A stretch of DNA of 64,000 nucleotides from an uncultured Alphaproteobacteria bacterium (lineage in GTDB: Bacteria > Pseudomonadota > Alphaproteobacteria > HIMB59), in the NCBI GenBank assembly GCA_902555695.1, contig CACDTV010000003.1, forward strand, positions 59,912 to 123,911. The letters run 5' to 3'. The notes under the pieces were generated by a model. The model ran no database searches, had not been told where the DNA came from, and saw only the letters and a program-made list of their open reading frames with translations. Every line of letters begins with the position of its first letter. Position 1 is the stretch's first letter. The position numbers and the translations under genes are program-made. Below are positions 55,964 through 64,000 of this stretch, in pieces.

Positions 55964-56941
55964 ATGTCTTTTCAACATATTCTCCCTTTATATCTGACAC
56001 TAATATTAATTTTATATGGTTCAATGTTTTATATTTCTAACGTATTAAATGTTTATGGTAAATCTAAGTTATCTAATAAAGAAGTGCCACTATTAGGTGG
56101 CATTATTATTTTGATTTTCTATCATTTGAGTATTTATTTTTTTGGTATAGATCTTATTAATTATGATATTTCTATCAATTTCATTATAACCTTGTTTTTT
56201 ATTCTGGGTTATTTAGATGATAAATATAATCTGAGTGCATCAGTAAGACTTATCTCTCAATTCATTTTGTGTTTATTGTTTTTGTATATGAATAACTTTT
56301 TTTTAATAAGTAATTTAAATTTATTTAGTATATCAATAGAAATTAATTTATTTCTATCTTATCTTTTAACAATAATAAGCTTAATGGTATTATTAAATTG
56401 TTTAAATTACTTTGATGGATTAAATGGTTTAGTAATATTTTTTGCAGCATTGTTTGTATTATTATTTTTTTATTTTATTCAGTTTGCAAATATTTTATTT
56501 ATAATAACAATTTTTCTTCCTATTTTGTTCGTATTTTATCTAAACATTACAGATAAAATTTTTTTAGGCGACTCAGGTGTATATATAATTTCATTTATTT
56601 TATCATTAATGCTTATATTTATGCATAATCATGTTGATAGTGAGTTAAAAGGTAAAAGTATTATGCCTATTTTAATTTTTTTTATACCTTTTCTAGATTT
56701 TTTGAGGGTATCTATCTCTAGACTTATAAACAAAAAATCTCTCCTTCTTAAGGACTCAAATCATTTGCATGATTTACTTTTTAGAAAATTAGGTAATAAA
56801 GCAACATTTCTTTATTTAATAGTTTTTCAAACCTTTATTATTATAAATGTCGCACTTTTCAACAGGTATTCATTTCAGCTTATTATCATCTTCCTTCTAA
56901 TTTACTTTACAACATTCTACATACTAAAGAAAAAAATATGA
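55964..56941 (+). CDS. Undecaprenyl-phosphate sugar-1-phosphate transferase, WecA/MraY family
   Basis: This 325-residue protein has about ten membrane segments. It carries the family motifs GYLDDKYN (82-89, Mg site), NCLNYFDGLNGL (145-156), FLGDSG (about 197-203) and the C-terminal DSNHLHDLLFR His cluster. It transfers a sugar-1-phosphate (often GlcNAc or QuiNAc) to undecaprenyl phosphate, starting lipid-linked glycan synthesis at the cytoplasmic face. UDP-GlcNAc from GlmU would be a suitable donor. It overlaps the next gene by 4 bp. Confidence 0.85.
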   Translation: MSFQHILPLYLTLILILYGSMFYISNVLNVYGKSKLSNKEVPLLGGIIILIFYHLSIYFFGIDLINYDISINFIITLFFILGYLDDKYNLSASVRLISQFILCLLFLYMNNFFLISNLNLFSISIEINLFLSYLLTIISLMVLLNCLNYFDGLNGLVIFFAALFVLLFFYFIQFANILFIITIFLPILFVFYLNITDKIFLGDSGVYIISFILSLMLIFMHNHVDSELKGKSIMPILIFFIPFLDFLRVSISRLINKKSLLLKDSNHLHDLLFRKLGNKATFLYLIVFQTFIIINVALFNRYSFQLIIIFLLIYFTTFYILKKKI

Positions 56942-57864
56942 AAATTGCTGCTATTATTCCTTGTTACAAAATTAAAAATGATTTGATTTCTTTATTAAAT
57001 AAATCTCTTGATCATTTTGATGTAATAATTGTAGTAGACGACAATTGTCCTTACAAAACAGGATCTAAAGTTTTAAAAAAATTTAAAAATAATAAAAAAA
57101 TATACGTAATTCATAATAAGATAAACCTTGGTGTAGGCGGTGCTGTGAAAAAAGGAATAGAATATTTAATCAAAAGTGATGTTGAAATTTTTGTAAAAAT
57201 TGATGGTGATGGCCAAATGTCTTTGGAAGATCTCGACCACATGTTATTACCTATCAAAAATGGTAATGCTTCATATGTAAAGGGCAGTAGATTTCTTGAC
57301 ATAAAATCTAGAATATTAATGCCGAAGCTAAGATATTATGGAAATAAACTTATGTCGATAATGTATAAATTTTTCTCAAATGACATAAGCGTTTCAGACC
57401 CTCTTAATGGTTATTTAATCATGCACAGAAATATATTTAAAAGCATAAATTTAAATAAATTATCTAATGACTTTTTCTTTGAAACAGATTTACTCTTTAA
57501 TTTAAAAGATAACAGTATAAGTGTAGTCGAATTACCTGTTCTAATTAATTATGAAGACCACAGTAGTAGTTTCAAACCTTTATTTGAGTCATTTAATTTT
57601 ATTTTCAAATTTTTAAATAAATCTTTGAACAGATTGATATTTTATCATTTAAACATAAAATTTTTCTCAATCATGTTTATACCAACAGTCATCTTGGTTT
57701 ATTTTTTCTTTTATAGCCTTATTAATTTGCTAAATGTGATATTTTTATTTGATGATCAATTATTTAATAATTTTTTTTCAATAATTAAAACTTTTATTTA
57801 TATGATATCATATTTCCTGATTTATAGACTATTAGATATAATCGTAACAAATGTTAAAAGATAA
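56938..57864 (+). CDS. Family 2 glycosyltransferase with C-terminal membrane segments
   Basis: This 308-residue protein has a GT-A domain IAAIIPCYKIKNDLISLL, VVDDNCPYKTGSKVL, NLGVGGAVKKGIEYLI and the metal motif KIDGDGQM, like DPM1/GtrB. Two or three hydrophobic segments follow from about 235. Such proteins often load sugars onto polyprenol phosphate. It overlaps both neighbours (4 and 14 bp). Confidence 0.82.
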   Translation: MKIAAIIPCYKIKNDLISLLNKSLDHFDVIIVVDDNCPYKTGSKVLKKFKNNKKIYVIHNKINLGVGGAVKKGIEYLIKSDVEIFVKIDGDGQMSLEDLDHMLLPIKNGNASYVKGSRFLDIKSRILMPKLRYYGNKLMSIMYKFFSNDISVSDPLNGYLIMHRNIFKSINLNKLSNDFFFETDLLFNLKDNSISVVELPVLINYEDHSSSFKPLFESFNFIFKFLNKSLNRLIFYHLNIKFFSIMFIPTVILVYFFFYSLINLLNVIFLFDDQLFNNFFSIIKTFIYMISYFLIYRLLDIIVTNVKR

Positions 57865-58519
57865 ATATGACGTTACTATAGCTATTTTAAATTATAATAG
57901 AGAGAAATACATTGATAGATCTATTAGGTCGTGTTTAGATCAAATTGTATTCAATAAAAAAATCGAAATATTAATTTTAGATGATTTTTCAACAGACTCA
58001 TCATACAAAAAAATAACTGAGTATAAATCAATTGATAATATTAATATTATTAAAAATAAAAAAAATTATGGTATTGGCTATTCATCACAAAAGTGTCTAG
58101 AAAAGTCCAAAGGTAAATACTTTATGCGTGTTGACTCAGATGATTTTTTAAATAAACACGCAATAAATGATATGATTAAAATATTAGAATTTAATAAAGA
58201 TTTATCTTTTGTCTGCTCTGATCATTATAGAGTAAATGAAGAGGGCAGAAAAAGAAAACTTATTAAGTTAAATAAAATTAATACAATTAAAAATCATGGA
58301 GCTGGTATTCTTTTTAATAAAAAAGATATAGTTCAAGTTGGTGGATTTAATAAAAAATTATTAGAAGCAGAGGATTACGATCTTATAAGTAAATTATTAA
58401 AGAAAAATAAAAAATATTTTTATTTACCTGTTCCATATTATAGATATTTTATTCACAAAAGTAATATTAGCCACTCAGGTAAAAGAAAAAAAATTATTGA
58501 AAAAATATTAAAGTCCTAA
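57851..58519 (+). CDS. Family 2 glycosyltransferase
   Basis: This 222-residue GT-A protein has VTIAILNYNREKYIDRSIRS, LILDDFSTDSSYKKI and the metal motif MRVDSDDFLN, with a C-terminal AEDYDLISKLLK catalytic segment. Soluble, short. It ends with a 4 bp overlap with the convergent membrane protein gene. Confidence 0.83.
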   Translation: MLKDKYDVTIAILNYNREKYIDRSIRSCLDQIVFNKKIEILILDDFSTDSSYKKITEYKSIDNINIIKNKKNYGIGYSSQKCLEKSKGKYFMRVDSDDFLNKHAINDMIKILEFNKDLSFVCSDHYRVNEEGRKRKLIKLNKINTIKNHGAGILFNKKDIVQVGGFNKKLLEAEDYDLISKLLKKNKKYFYLPVPYYRYFIHKSNISHSGKRKKIIEKILKS

Positions 58520-60102
58520 AGTATTTTAATTTTTAAAACTTTGTATCTTGAAACAGTTTTCACATCAAAAATATACTTAGTTCCTTTTTTATTGAGGTTA
58601 AGAAATATTTCTTTCTTAATTTTTTGAAATTCAACATTACCGTTTTCGTATATCCTTCCAAACAAATATATATAATTAACATTATCTTTTAATTGCAGGC
58701 ATTTATTTAAGCTTGAATTACAAAACCTTGTATCTAAATCTTTTGATAAATTTGCAGAAAATGTTAGCTCATCTGTTTTAAATACAAGGCTCTCTTGCTT
58801 ATTAAAATCATTTACAAGAAAATTTTCAAATTCCTTTGAATTTTCCCTGTTTTTAATAATCTCTAATTTATCAGATAGAAAAAACCCCCCCCCAAGCAAG
58901 TAACTAATAGATAATAAAAAAAATATGCAGAATAAAACGATAAATTTTTTAAAATAAATACCAAAATAATATTTTGCAAAAAGTATCTGTAGGAAAATTA
59001 TTATAAAAGATGTTGGTAAATAATAGTTTAATTCGTTAGGTGGTAGTACATATAAAAAAATTGCGGATATCATTATAAAATAATAAATAATTATATTTAA
59101 AAATTTTGAATTTATTATTTTTGTTCCTTTGTAAAATACCCATATCAATGCAATATTAATTATAAATATTACTTTTTCATTAGAGACAAATTTGTTAAGA
59201 ATCAGGTGTCCACTAAACACATTTAACCCATCATTAATTTTGGTCATTGAAAAATAGTTTGTATTATCAACGCTTGTATTTATTCCAGCAATGCTATTGG
59301 TATTAAAAATATTTTTATTTAAAAAAAAATCTGAAATATAATTCATAAAAATATAAAAAGTATTAGATACACCACTAATTTTAAATAAGATTAAAGTTAA
59401 AAATAACAAATTTAATAATATAAAAATTATAAAAAATGATATTTTTTCAATTTCTTTTTTATCAAAATATAAGTACGACATGAAGATAGATATAATTAAT
59501 ATCAAATGATGAAATCTAAAAAATATTCCCACTATGATTAATGGGAATAAAAAAATTTTTGATATTAAACTTACTTTTTGGATATCGAATAAGTAGTTAT
59601 ATAGAAAAATAAAAATTATAATACTTAATGGAAAATATACCATTTCATTCGAATAACTAGCAATTTGGTTTAAGTTGTATGGTTGAAAGAAAAAACTCAA
59701 AAAACAAATATTTTTAAAAAAACTATTATCTAATTTTAATTTTATTAAAAATCTAGAAAAGTATATGTAAGCAAAACTCCATAAAATACCTAATAAAAGT
59801 ATTGGAAAAAAATACCAATATTTAAGTCCAAATGACAATATTCCTAAATAATGTATTAGTGAAATACCTATTTGAAATGTATATATATTATTTTCTGGAA
59901 TTAAATTGTAAAAATTACTAAAAAATTTATTTTCATATAAACCTTTTGCTATGTCTAGGTATAATGGACCATGTACTTCCGACAATATACCGAAGTTATA
60001 ACTAAGGTTGAAAATATTTATTGAAACTATAAATGTAATTAAAAATACTATGGCTAAATTTATAAGTAATTTTTTATCAATATTTATACTAGAAAAATTC
60101 AT
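58516..60102 (-). CDS. Polytopic membrane protein (GT-C-like) with a G9 tract
   Basis: This 528-residue protein has about ten or more membrane segments (first at about 13-33) and a short C-terminal soluble region from about 410. The layout recalls GT-C glycosyltransferases that use polyprenol-linked sugars, but I see no firm motif. The coding strand has nine consecutive G (58885-58893 on the plus strand as C9) coding Gly404-406, unusual at this base composition. A slip would shift the frame near the C-terminus. Its 5' end overlaps the plus-strand Wzz-like gene. Confidence 0.65.
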   Translation of the reverse strand: MNFSSINIDKKLLINLAIVFLITFIVSINIFNLSYNFGILSEVHGPLYLDIAKGLYENKFFSNFYNLIPENNIYTFQIGISLIHYLGILSFGLKYWYFFPILLLGILWSFAYIYFSRFLIKLKLDNSFFKNICFLSFFFQPYNLNQIASYSNEMVYFPLSIIIFIFLYNYLFDIQKVSLISKIFLFPLIIVGIFFRFHHLILIISIFMSYLYFDKKEIEKISFFIIFILLNLLFLTLILFKISGVSNTFYIFMNYISDFFLNKNIFNTNSIAGINTSVDNTNYFSMTKINDGLNVFSGHLILNKFVSNEKVIFIINIALIWVFYKGTKIINSKFLNIIIYYFIMISAIFLYVLPPNELNYYLPTSFIIIFLQILFAKYYFGIYFKKFIVLFCIFFLLSISYLLGGGFFLSDKLEIIKNRENSKEFENFLVNDFNKQESLVFKTDELTFSANLSKDLDTRFCNSSLNKCLQLKDNVNYIYLFGRIYENGNVEFQKIKKEIFLNLNKKGTKYIFDVKTVSRYKVLKIKIL

Positions 60103-60829
60103 AGTTATAAGATTATTTGCATTTTCTTTTTTATTTTCATTACTATTTTACTTACTATGGTCTGTGACTTTTGAAAAATCAAATCAAAAAAAGTATTCAA
60201 ATTTATTAATTTCCTTTAATAATACATGCTATCTAGATCATTTACTAGAGGCGTACTTAGGTAGATTTGAAAAAAAAAGATATATAATTTCTCTAAAAAG
60301 ATCAGTCGATAATGAGCATATTGAGTACACGGATTTAATAAAATCCAATATCAATCTTTGTTACAAGTCTATTACATACGAGCTAGTTGTTTTAGATAAT
60401 CGTAAAAAAGAATTATTATCTTACATTGATGACATGATTTTTAAAATTAATAATACACGTGATCATGATATGCAAAATTTCCTGAGTTCTTATGAAAATT
60501 TAATTTTATATATTGAAAAAAATAAAATAACTAAAAATTCATATTTAAATAAAATTATTATGAATTTAAAGAATAACTATAAAATAAATCTTAATTTTGA
60601 CTCAGATAAATTAGATTATAAAAAGAATGAATATTTAGGCTTTTTAAATGAAATTTATTATAAAAAACACGAAAAGACTTTCGATAGAATAGTATATTCC
60701 AAAAAAGTGAAGGCATATAATCAGACTGAATTATTTAGGATTAATAAATTTATACTTTTTTTTATATTTTATATTTTAATTTCAATACTATTCTTTTGTG
60801 GATTTAAATTTTTTGAACAAAAAAGGTAA
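60050..60829 (+). CDS. Wzz-like chain-length protein (two membrane segments, tentative)
   Basis: The protein has a membrane segment near its N-terminus (LFAFSFLFSLLFYLLW), a charged middle of about 190 residues predicted helical, and a second segment at the end (FILFFIFYILISILFFCGF). This matches the topology of Wzz/polysaccharide co-polymerases, though no Pro-rich Wzz motif is clear. I chose the ATG at 60050; an ATG at 60008 adds 14 residues. Its start overlaps the minus-strand membrane protein gene by about 53 bp and its end overlaps the next minus-strand gene by 61 bp. Confidence 0.55.
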   Translation: MAKFISNFLSIFILEKFIVIRLFAFSFLFSLLFYLLWSVTFEKSNQKKYSNLLISFNNTCYLDHLLEAYLGRFEKKRYIISLKRSVDNEHIEYTDLIKSNINLCYKSITYELVVLDNRKKELLSYIDDMIFKINNTRDHDMQNFLSSYENLILYIEKNKITKNSYLNKIIMNLKNNYKINLNFDSDKLDYKKNEYLGFLNEIYYKKHEKTFDRIVYSKKVKAYNQTELFRINKFILFFIFYILISILFFCGFKFFEQKR

Positions 60830-61962
60830 AATATAATTATTACTGGAACAATATATCTAGATGTTAGAAAAAACTCCGTAATGAATAGATTTGAAAATAT
60901 TATAATCATAAACAATATTTGACTTTCATTTCCTTGGAAGAAAATCTCAGTCTTAAATATATAATATAAAAAAATTACAATAATAGATACATTAAGAAAA
61001 CCCAATGCATTTAAAATCACAAATAGTCCACTGTCATAATAGAAAGGTGGTTGATAGTAATCACCACCAAAAAAAAAAGATAAAATACTGACTGGGGTGT
61101 AAATTTCAATAGAGTCTATTCTAGAGTCACTTATGTTACCTATATTAAAATTGTTAAGATATATATATAAGTTTTCAAATACTAAATTATTTTGAACTAT
61201 ATTTATTAAAGAAAAAACAAACATTATTGAAAGGGTAATAGTTATAAAAAGTTCAATTTTTAAATTGATAAAATATTTAAGATAAATCTTCCTTCCAAAA
61301 AAATAAAATAAAAATAAACAAAAAAATATTGTATATAAAGTTGAGTCTAATAAATAAATCAATATAAAATTAATTATTATATTTAAAAAATTAAGATATC
61401 TATTTTTTAAAAAAATAAGATTAGTTATGCCAATAACAAGTAATAGCGCAGATAATATATGCTTATCTCCCCTCCAAGTATATGAGGAGGTTAAAGGAAA
61501 ACTATAATTATTAATATTAAAATCAAATAAATTTATATCAAAATTTAATTCAGCAGATATTTTAAAATAAAAAATATGTATTATTAAAATTATAAACAAA
61601 ATATTTACTAAAATAAAAAATATTTTTTTATTTAATTCAATTATATTTATATTTTTTAAAAGAAGTAAAAGAGACAATGGCATAATTATTTTATAAATAA
61701 TTGCAATTTTTTCTAAATAAAAAATACTTTGTTCAGTTATACTTAAACCAATAAAAAAACTAAAAAACAATGCGGTAAATGTGTAAAGTAAAATAGCTAT
61801 ATCTTTAATTTTAAAAAAATTAATATTTATAAATAGAAAAATTACTACAAATAAATCAACTATTCTAAATCCATAAAATACTTTATAGTTTAATAAAGAT
61901 AATAATAATATTATTGATAAAAATAGAGTATTATACTTTTGAAGATGAAAATAATTATTCAT
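60769..61962 (-). CDS. Polytopic membrane protein, O-antigen polymerase/ligase-like
   Basis: This 397-residue protein has about ten hydrophobic segments with a periplasmic-type loop around residues 270-310 (SDSRIDSIEIYTPVSILSFFFGGDYY). Such an Arg-containing loop is usual for Wzy/WaaL-like proteins. No sequence motif is decisive. It likely joins or transfers lipid-linked repeat units at the periplasmic face. It overlaps the upstream glycosyltransferase by 8 bp. Confidence 0.6.
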   Translation of the reverse strand: MNNYFHLQKYNTLFLSIILLLSLLNYKVFYGFRIVDLFVVIFLFININFFKIKDIAILLYTFTALFFSFFIGLSITEQSIFYLEKIAIIYKIIMPLSLLLLLKNINIIELNKKIFFILVNILFIILIIHIFYFKISAELNFDINLFDFNINNYSFPLTSSYTWRGDKHILSALLLVIGITNLIFLKNRYLNFLNIIINFILIYLLDSTLYTIFFCLFLFYFFGRKIYLKYFINLKIELFITITLSIMFVFSLINIVQNNLVFENLYIYLNNFNIGNISDSRIDSIEIYTPVSILSFFFGGDYYQPPFYYDSGLFVILNALGFLNVSIIVIFLYYIFKTEIFFQGNESQILFMIIIFSNLFITEFFLTSRYIVPVIIIFYLFCSKNLNPQKNSIEIKI

Positions 61963-62701
61963 AATATTGTTTGATTTTCAAAATTTTTTTTAAAAATGTT
62001 CTGGTGATTGGAAATGATAAATTATTTTTTTTAAATATTTTTAAATCTTCCATAAATACTTTATACAAATTTTTTATATTAGTAGAGTCCCCACCTAAGC
62101 TCATCGATAAACTATAATAATTAATGTGTTTTGTTCTTAAGTTTGATTTAGAAATTAAATTAATCATAAAATCAAAATCAGCTGCAATTGGGAAATCAAG
62201 AGAGTAATATCCTAGTTCATTATGCAAATCTTTTTTATAAATTATCGATGTGTGCGCAGGTATATTGTGAAAGGAAAAAATATTATATTTTTTATGTAAT
62301 TTCCAAGACCTTTGAGTTTTTCCATTAATATGAAATTTAATATTTGATGAAACCATATCAACATTTTCCTCATTTATAATCCTATTTGAATCCTTTAAGT
62401 AACTATCATTTATATAGTGATCATCATCATGTAAAAAACAAATATATTCAGTTTTAACTTCATTAATTGCCTGATTAATGGCAAAAAACTTATTTCTATA
62501 ATCATTATCTTTTTCAATTATGAATTGGCTCTGAGGATATTTTTTATTCAAATTTTTTATATCATCTTTTGAAATGTCTTTAAAAATAACTATATGATCA
62601 AAATGATCTTTACCTTGCTTGTAAAGTGTATCAAAAGAATTATATAAAGATGATTTTATACCTTTTATTACTGAAATGACGCTTATTTTTTTTAAATGCA
62701 T
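61955..62701 (-). CDS. Family 2 glycosyltransferase
   Basis: This 248-residue GT-A protein has KISVISVIKGIKSSLYNSFDTLYKQ, HIVIFKDISKDDI, NDYRNKFFAINQAINEVKTEYICFLHDDDHY with the metal-binding Asp-Asp-Asp, and FPIAADFDFMINLIS. It is close to WcaA/GT2 enzymes of colanic-acid type loci. It is the first gene of a two-gene minus-strand unit and is divergent from the partial gene at the right edge with 41 bp between starts. Confidence 0.82.
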   Translation of the reverse strand: MHLKKISVISVIKGIKSSLYNSFDTLYKQGKDHFDHIVIFKDISKDDIKNLNKKYPQSQFIIEKDNDYRNKFFAINQAINEVKTEYICFLHDDDHYINDSYLKDSNRIINEENVDMVSSNIKFHINGKTQRSWKLHKKYNIFSFHNIPAHTSIIYKKDLHNELGYYSLDFPIAADFDFMINLISKSNLRTKHINYYSLSMSLGGDSTNIKNLYKVFMEDLKIFKKNNLSFPITRTFLKKILKIKQYYE

Positions 62702-62742
62702 AATCCTATATTTTCAAATATAACAAATTTAAGATAATAATA

Positions 62743-64000
62743 ATGTACAAAGATAATACAAATTTATTTAATATAAATTTAATTCTCATATCGCTATTCC
62801 CACTCTTCGTTTTTTTAGGGCCATTTTTTGAAAACTTTATTTTTATTGCTTATTTTATCTTATGTTTGATTATTTTAATCAAAAAAAATCTATATTTTGA
62901 AAAAAGTTTATTGATGTCTTTATTTTTATTTTATTTTTTTATTCTTCTTTCAGGTACCATTTCTCAAAACTATGACTCAATAGTAAAATCGATATTATAT
63001 ATATTATATTTATTACCAATAATTTTTTTCTACACATTAAAGTTTGATAAAAATAATTTTAAAACAATAAGTTATGTTTTTATTTTTTTTATTTTAATTC
63101 TTTCTTTTGATTTAATTATCCAAAAAATTGTTGGTTATAATATTTTTGGAATGCCACTAAACGAGTGTTATGACACTGTAAATAATAATATTAAAAAAAA
63201 TTGTAGACCTTCAAGTTTTTTTGGTGACGAATTAGTTGCAGGTTCTTTTATTGCTAAGTTCTCTTTTATTCCTATTCTAATCACAATGGCAAGTTTTGAT
63301 AAAATTAAAATTAATAAAATTACTTTTTTATTTTTGTTTTATATATTAGGCTTATTTGCTATCTATCTTACGGGCGAAAGAATGGCTTTTTTAATACATT
63401 CTTTATTTTTTTTAGTTTTTATTATTTTAATTTCATTCAAATATAAGAAATTAATTATTTTATTTTTGTGTTTATTGATTTTCTTATTTATAGCATTACT
63501 TAGTCAAAATAATTATGGTTCAAAAAGATTAATTTCTATTTTTTCTAATTTATACAGCAAAGATATAGTTGAAATACCTATACTTACACATGGCATTCAA
63601 GAAAAGGAAACTATTACAAATTTAGTCATCTATGATGAATATTTAAATGATTTTAAAATAGAGAAGAACGCTGTTATTGGTAAAATTCAAATAAAAAGAA
63701 ATTATTACGAACAATGTAATGAAGAAACATTGCAAGTCTGTGAGAGAAATAAGTCGGCAAGATTATTTAAAGTATCCCAAAAAAACAGGAATTTAAAAAT
63801 TATAAATTATAAAAAAAATTTCAATAACACTTCTTTTTATGTTAATGCGAGTATTTTTGAAAAAGATCTGAATGAATTAGAATATGAAGATTTTAGAATA
63901 TTCAGCAAGGATAAAATTGTAAAGACCTTTTTAGATACGGGTTGGGGAGCACATGTACAGGCATCTTTTGAAATATTTAAATCAAATTATTTGTTCGGTA
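62743..64000 (+). CDS. O-antigen ligase/polymerase-like membrane protein, 3'-truncated by window edge
   Basis: The reading frame is open from ATG 62743 to the window end (419 codons). About nine hydrophobic segments lie in the first 250 residues (for example INLILISLFPLFVFLGPFF), with LTGERMAFLIHSLFFLV, a pattern seen in O-antigen ligase-like proteins. A long hydrophilic segment (about 265-400) ends in FLDTGWGAHVQASFEIFKSN, where the Wzy_C-type periplasmic loop is expected. The C-terminus is missing. Likely role: ligation or polymerisation of the glycan made by the island. Confidence 0.7.
   Translation, partial: MYKDNTNLFNINLILISLFPLFVFLGPFFENFIFIAYFILCLIILIKKNLYFEKSLLMSLFLFYFFILLSGTISQNYDSIVKSILYILYLLPIIFFYTLKFDKNNFKTISYVFIFFILILSFDLIIQKIVGYNIFGMPLNECYDTVNNNIKKNCRPSSFFGDELVAGSFIAKFSFIPILITMASFDKIKINKITFLFLFYILGLFAIYLTGERMAFLIHSLFFLVFIILISFKYKKLIILFLCLLIFLFIALLSQNNYGSKRLISIFSNLYSKDIVEIPILTHGIQEKETITNLVIYDEYLNDFKIEKNAVIGKIQIKRNYYEQCNEETLQVCERNKSARLFKVSQKNRNLKIINYKKNFNNTSFYVNASIFEKDLNELEYEDFRIFSKDKIVKTFLDTGWGAHVQASFEIFKSNYLFG

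Overview
The window is a chromosomal segment from a very AT-rich, free-living, probably marine alphaproteobacterium. The 16S rRNA carries alphaproteobacterial signatures. The rRNA operon has the order 16S, tRNA-Ile, tRNA-Ala, 23S, 5S. The run purB-purC-purS-purQ-purL-bolA-grxD is a typical alphaproteobacterial arrangement. Genes are densely packed with 1-20 bp overlaps, and the proteins are rich in Lys, Asn and Ile, as in SAR11- or HIMB59-like streamlined genomes. I cannot place it more finely than that from the sequence alone. I see no insertion sequence, prophage, CRISPR array or plasmid feature.

Region 1 (1-6834) is a polyamine module. It holds the end of an N-carbamoylputrescine amidase, a PotFGHI-type putrescine ABC importer with a hairpin terminator between the binding protein and the ATPase, gamma-glutamylputrescine synthetase (puuA) and gamma-glutamylputrescine oxidase (puuB). 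Together they import or make putrescine and start its degradation by the gamma-glutamyl route.

Region 2 (6820-29968) is housekeeping. It includes a GlcD-type FAD dehydrogenase, Sua5, glmU-glmS, an unrecognised 425-residue protein, class II DAHP synthase, nicotinate phosphoribosyltransferase, gltX, cysS, citramalate synthase, trmJ, rpsD, a secreted TPR protein, grxD, bolA, the purine genes, map, sfsA and a CinA-type domain protein. Several transcription units have a -10-like hexamer so close to the start codon that their mRNAs would be leaderless or nearly so.

Region 3 (30006-35266) holds tRNA-Met, tRNA-fMet and a complete rRNA operon with a candidate promoter, boxA, a leader hairpin and an RNase III-type stem around 23S. 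The 16S shows a paired C18U/G917A change in the central pseudoknot.

Region 4 (35324 to the right edge) is a large surface-glycan island starting directly after 5S. It contains NeuB- and NeuA-type nonulosonic acid genes, a PglK-like ABC flippase, an AsnB-type amidotransferase, methyltransferases, several glycosyltransferases, an HddA/HddC-type heptose activation operon with sugar epimerases, a WecA-like initiating transferase, a Wzz-like protein and Wzy/ligase-like membrane proteins.

The most interesting part is the nine-gene operon at 43436-51062. A DAHP-synthase-like aldolase with altered metal and acceptor motifs and an AroE-like reductase sit there among CMP-sugar synthetases, an SDR, two Gfo/Idh oxidoreductases and an unusual FMN hydroxy-acid oxidase. 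I infer a possible uncharacterised route to an activated 3-deoxy-ulosonic acid or related surface sugar. The family assignments are read from the sequence; the pathway is a hypothesis.
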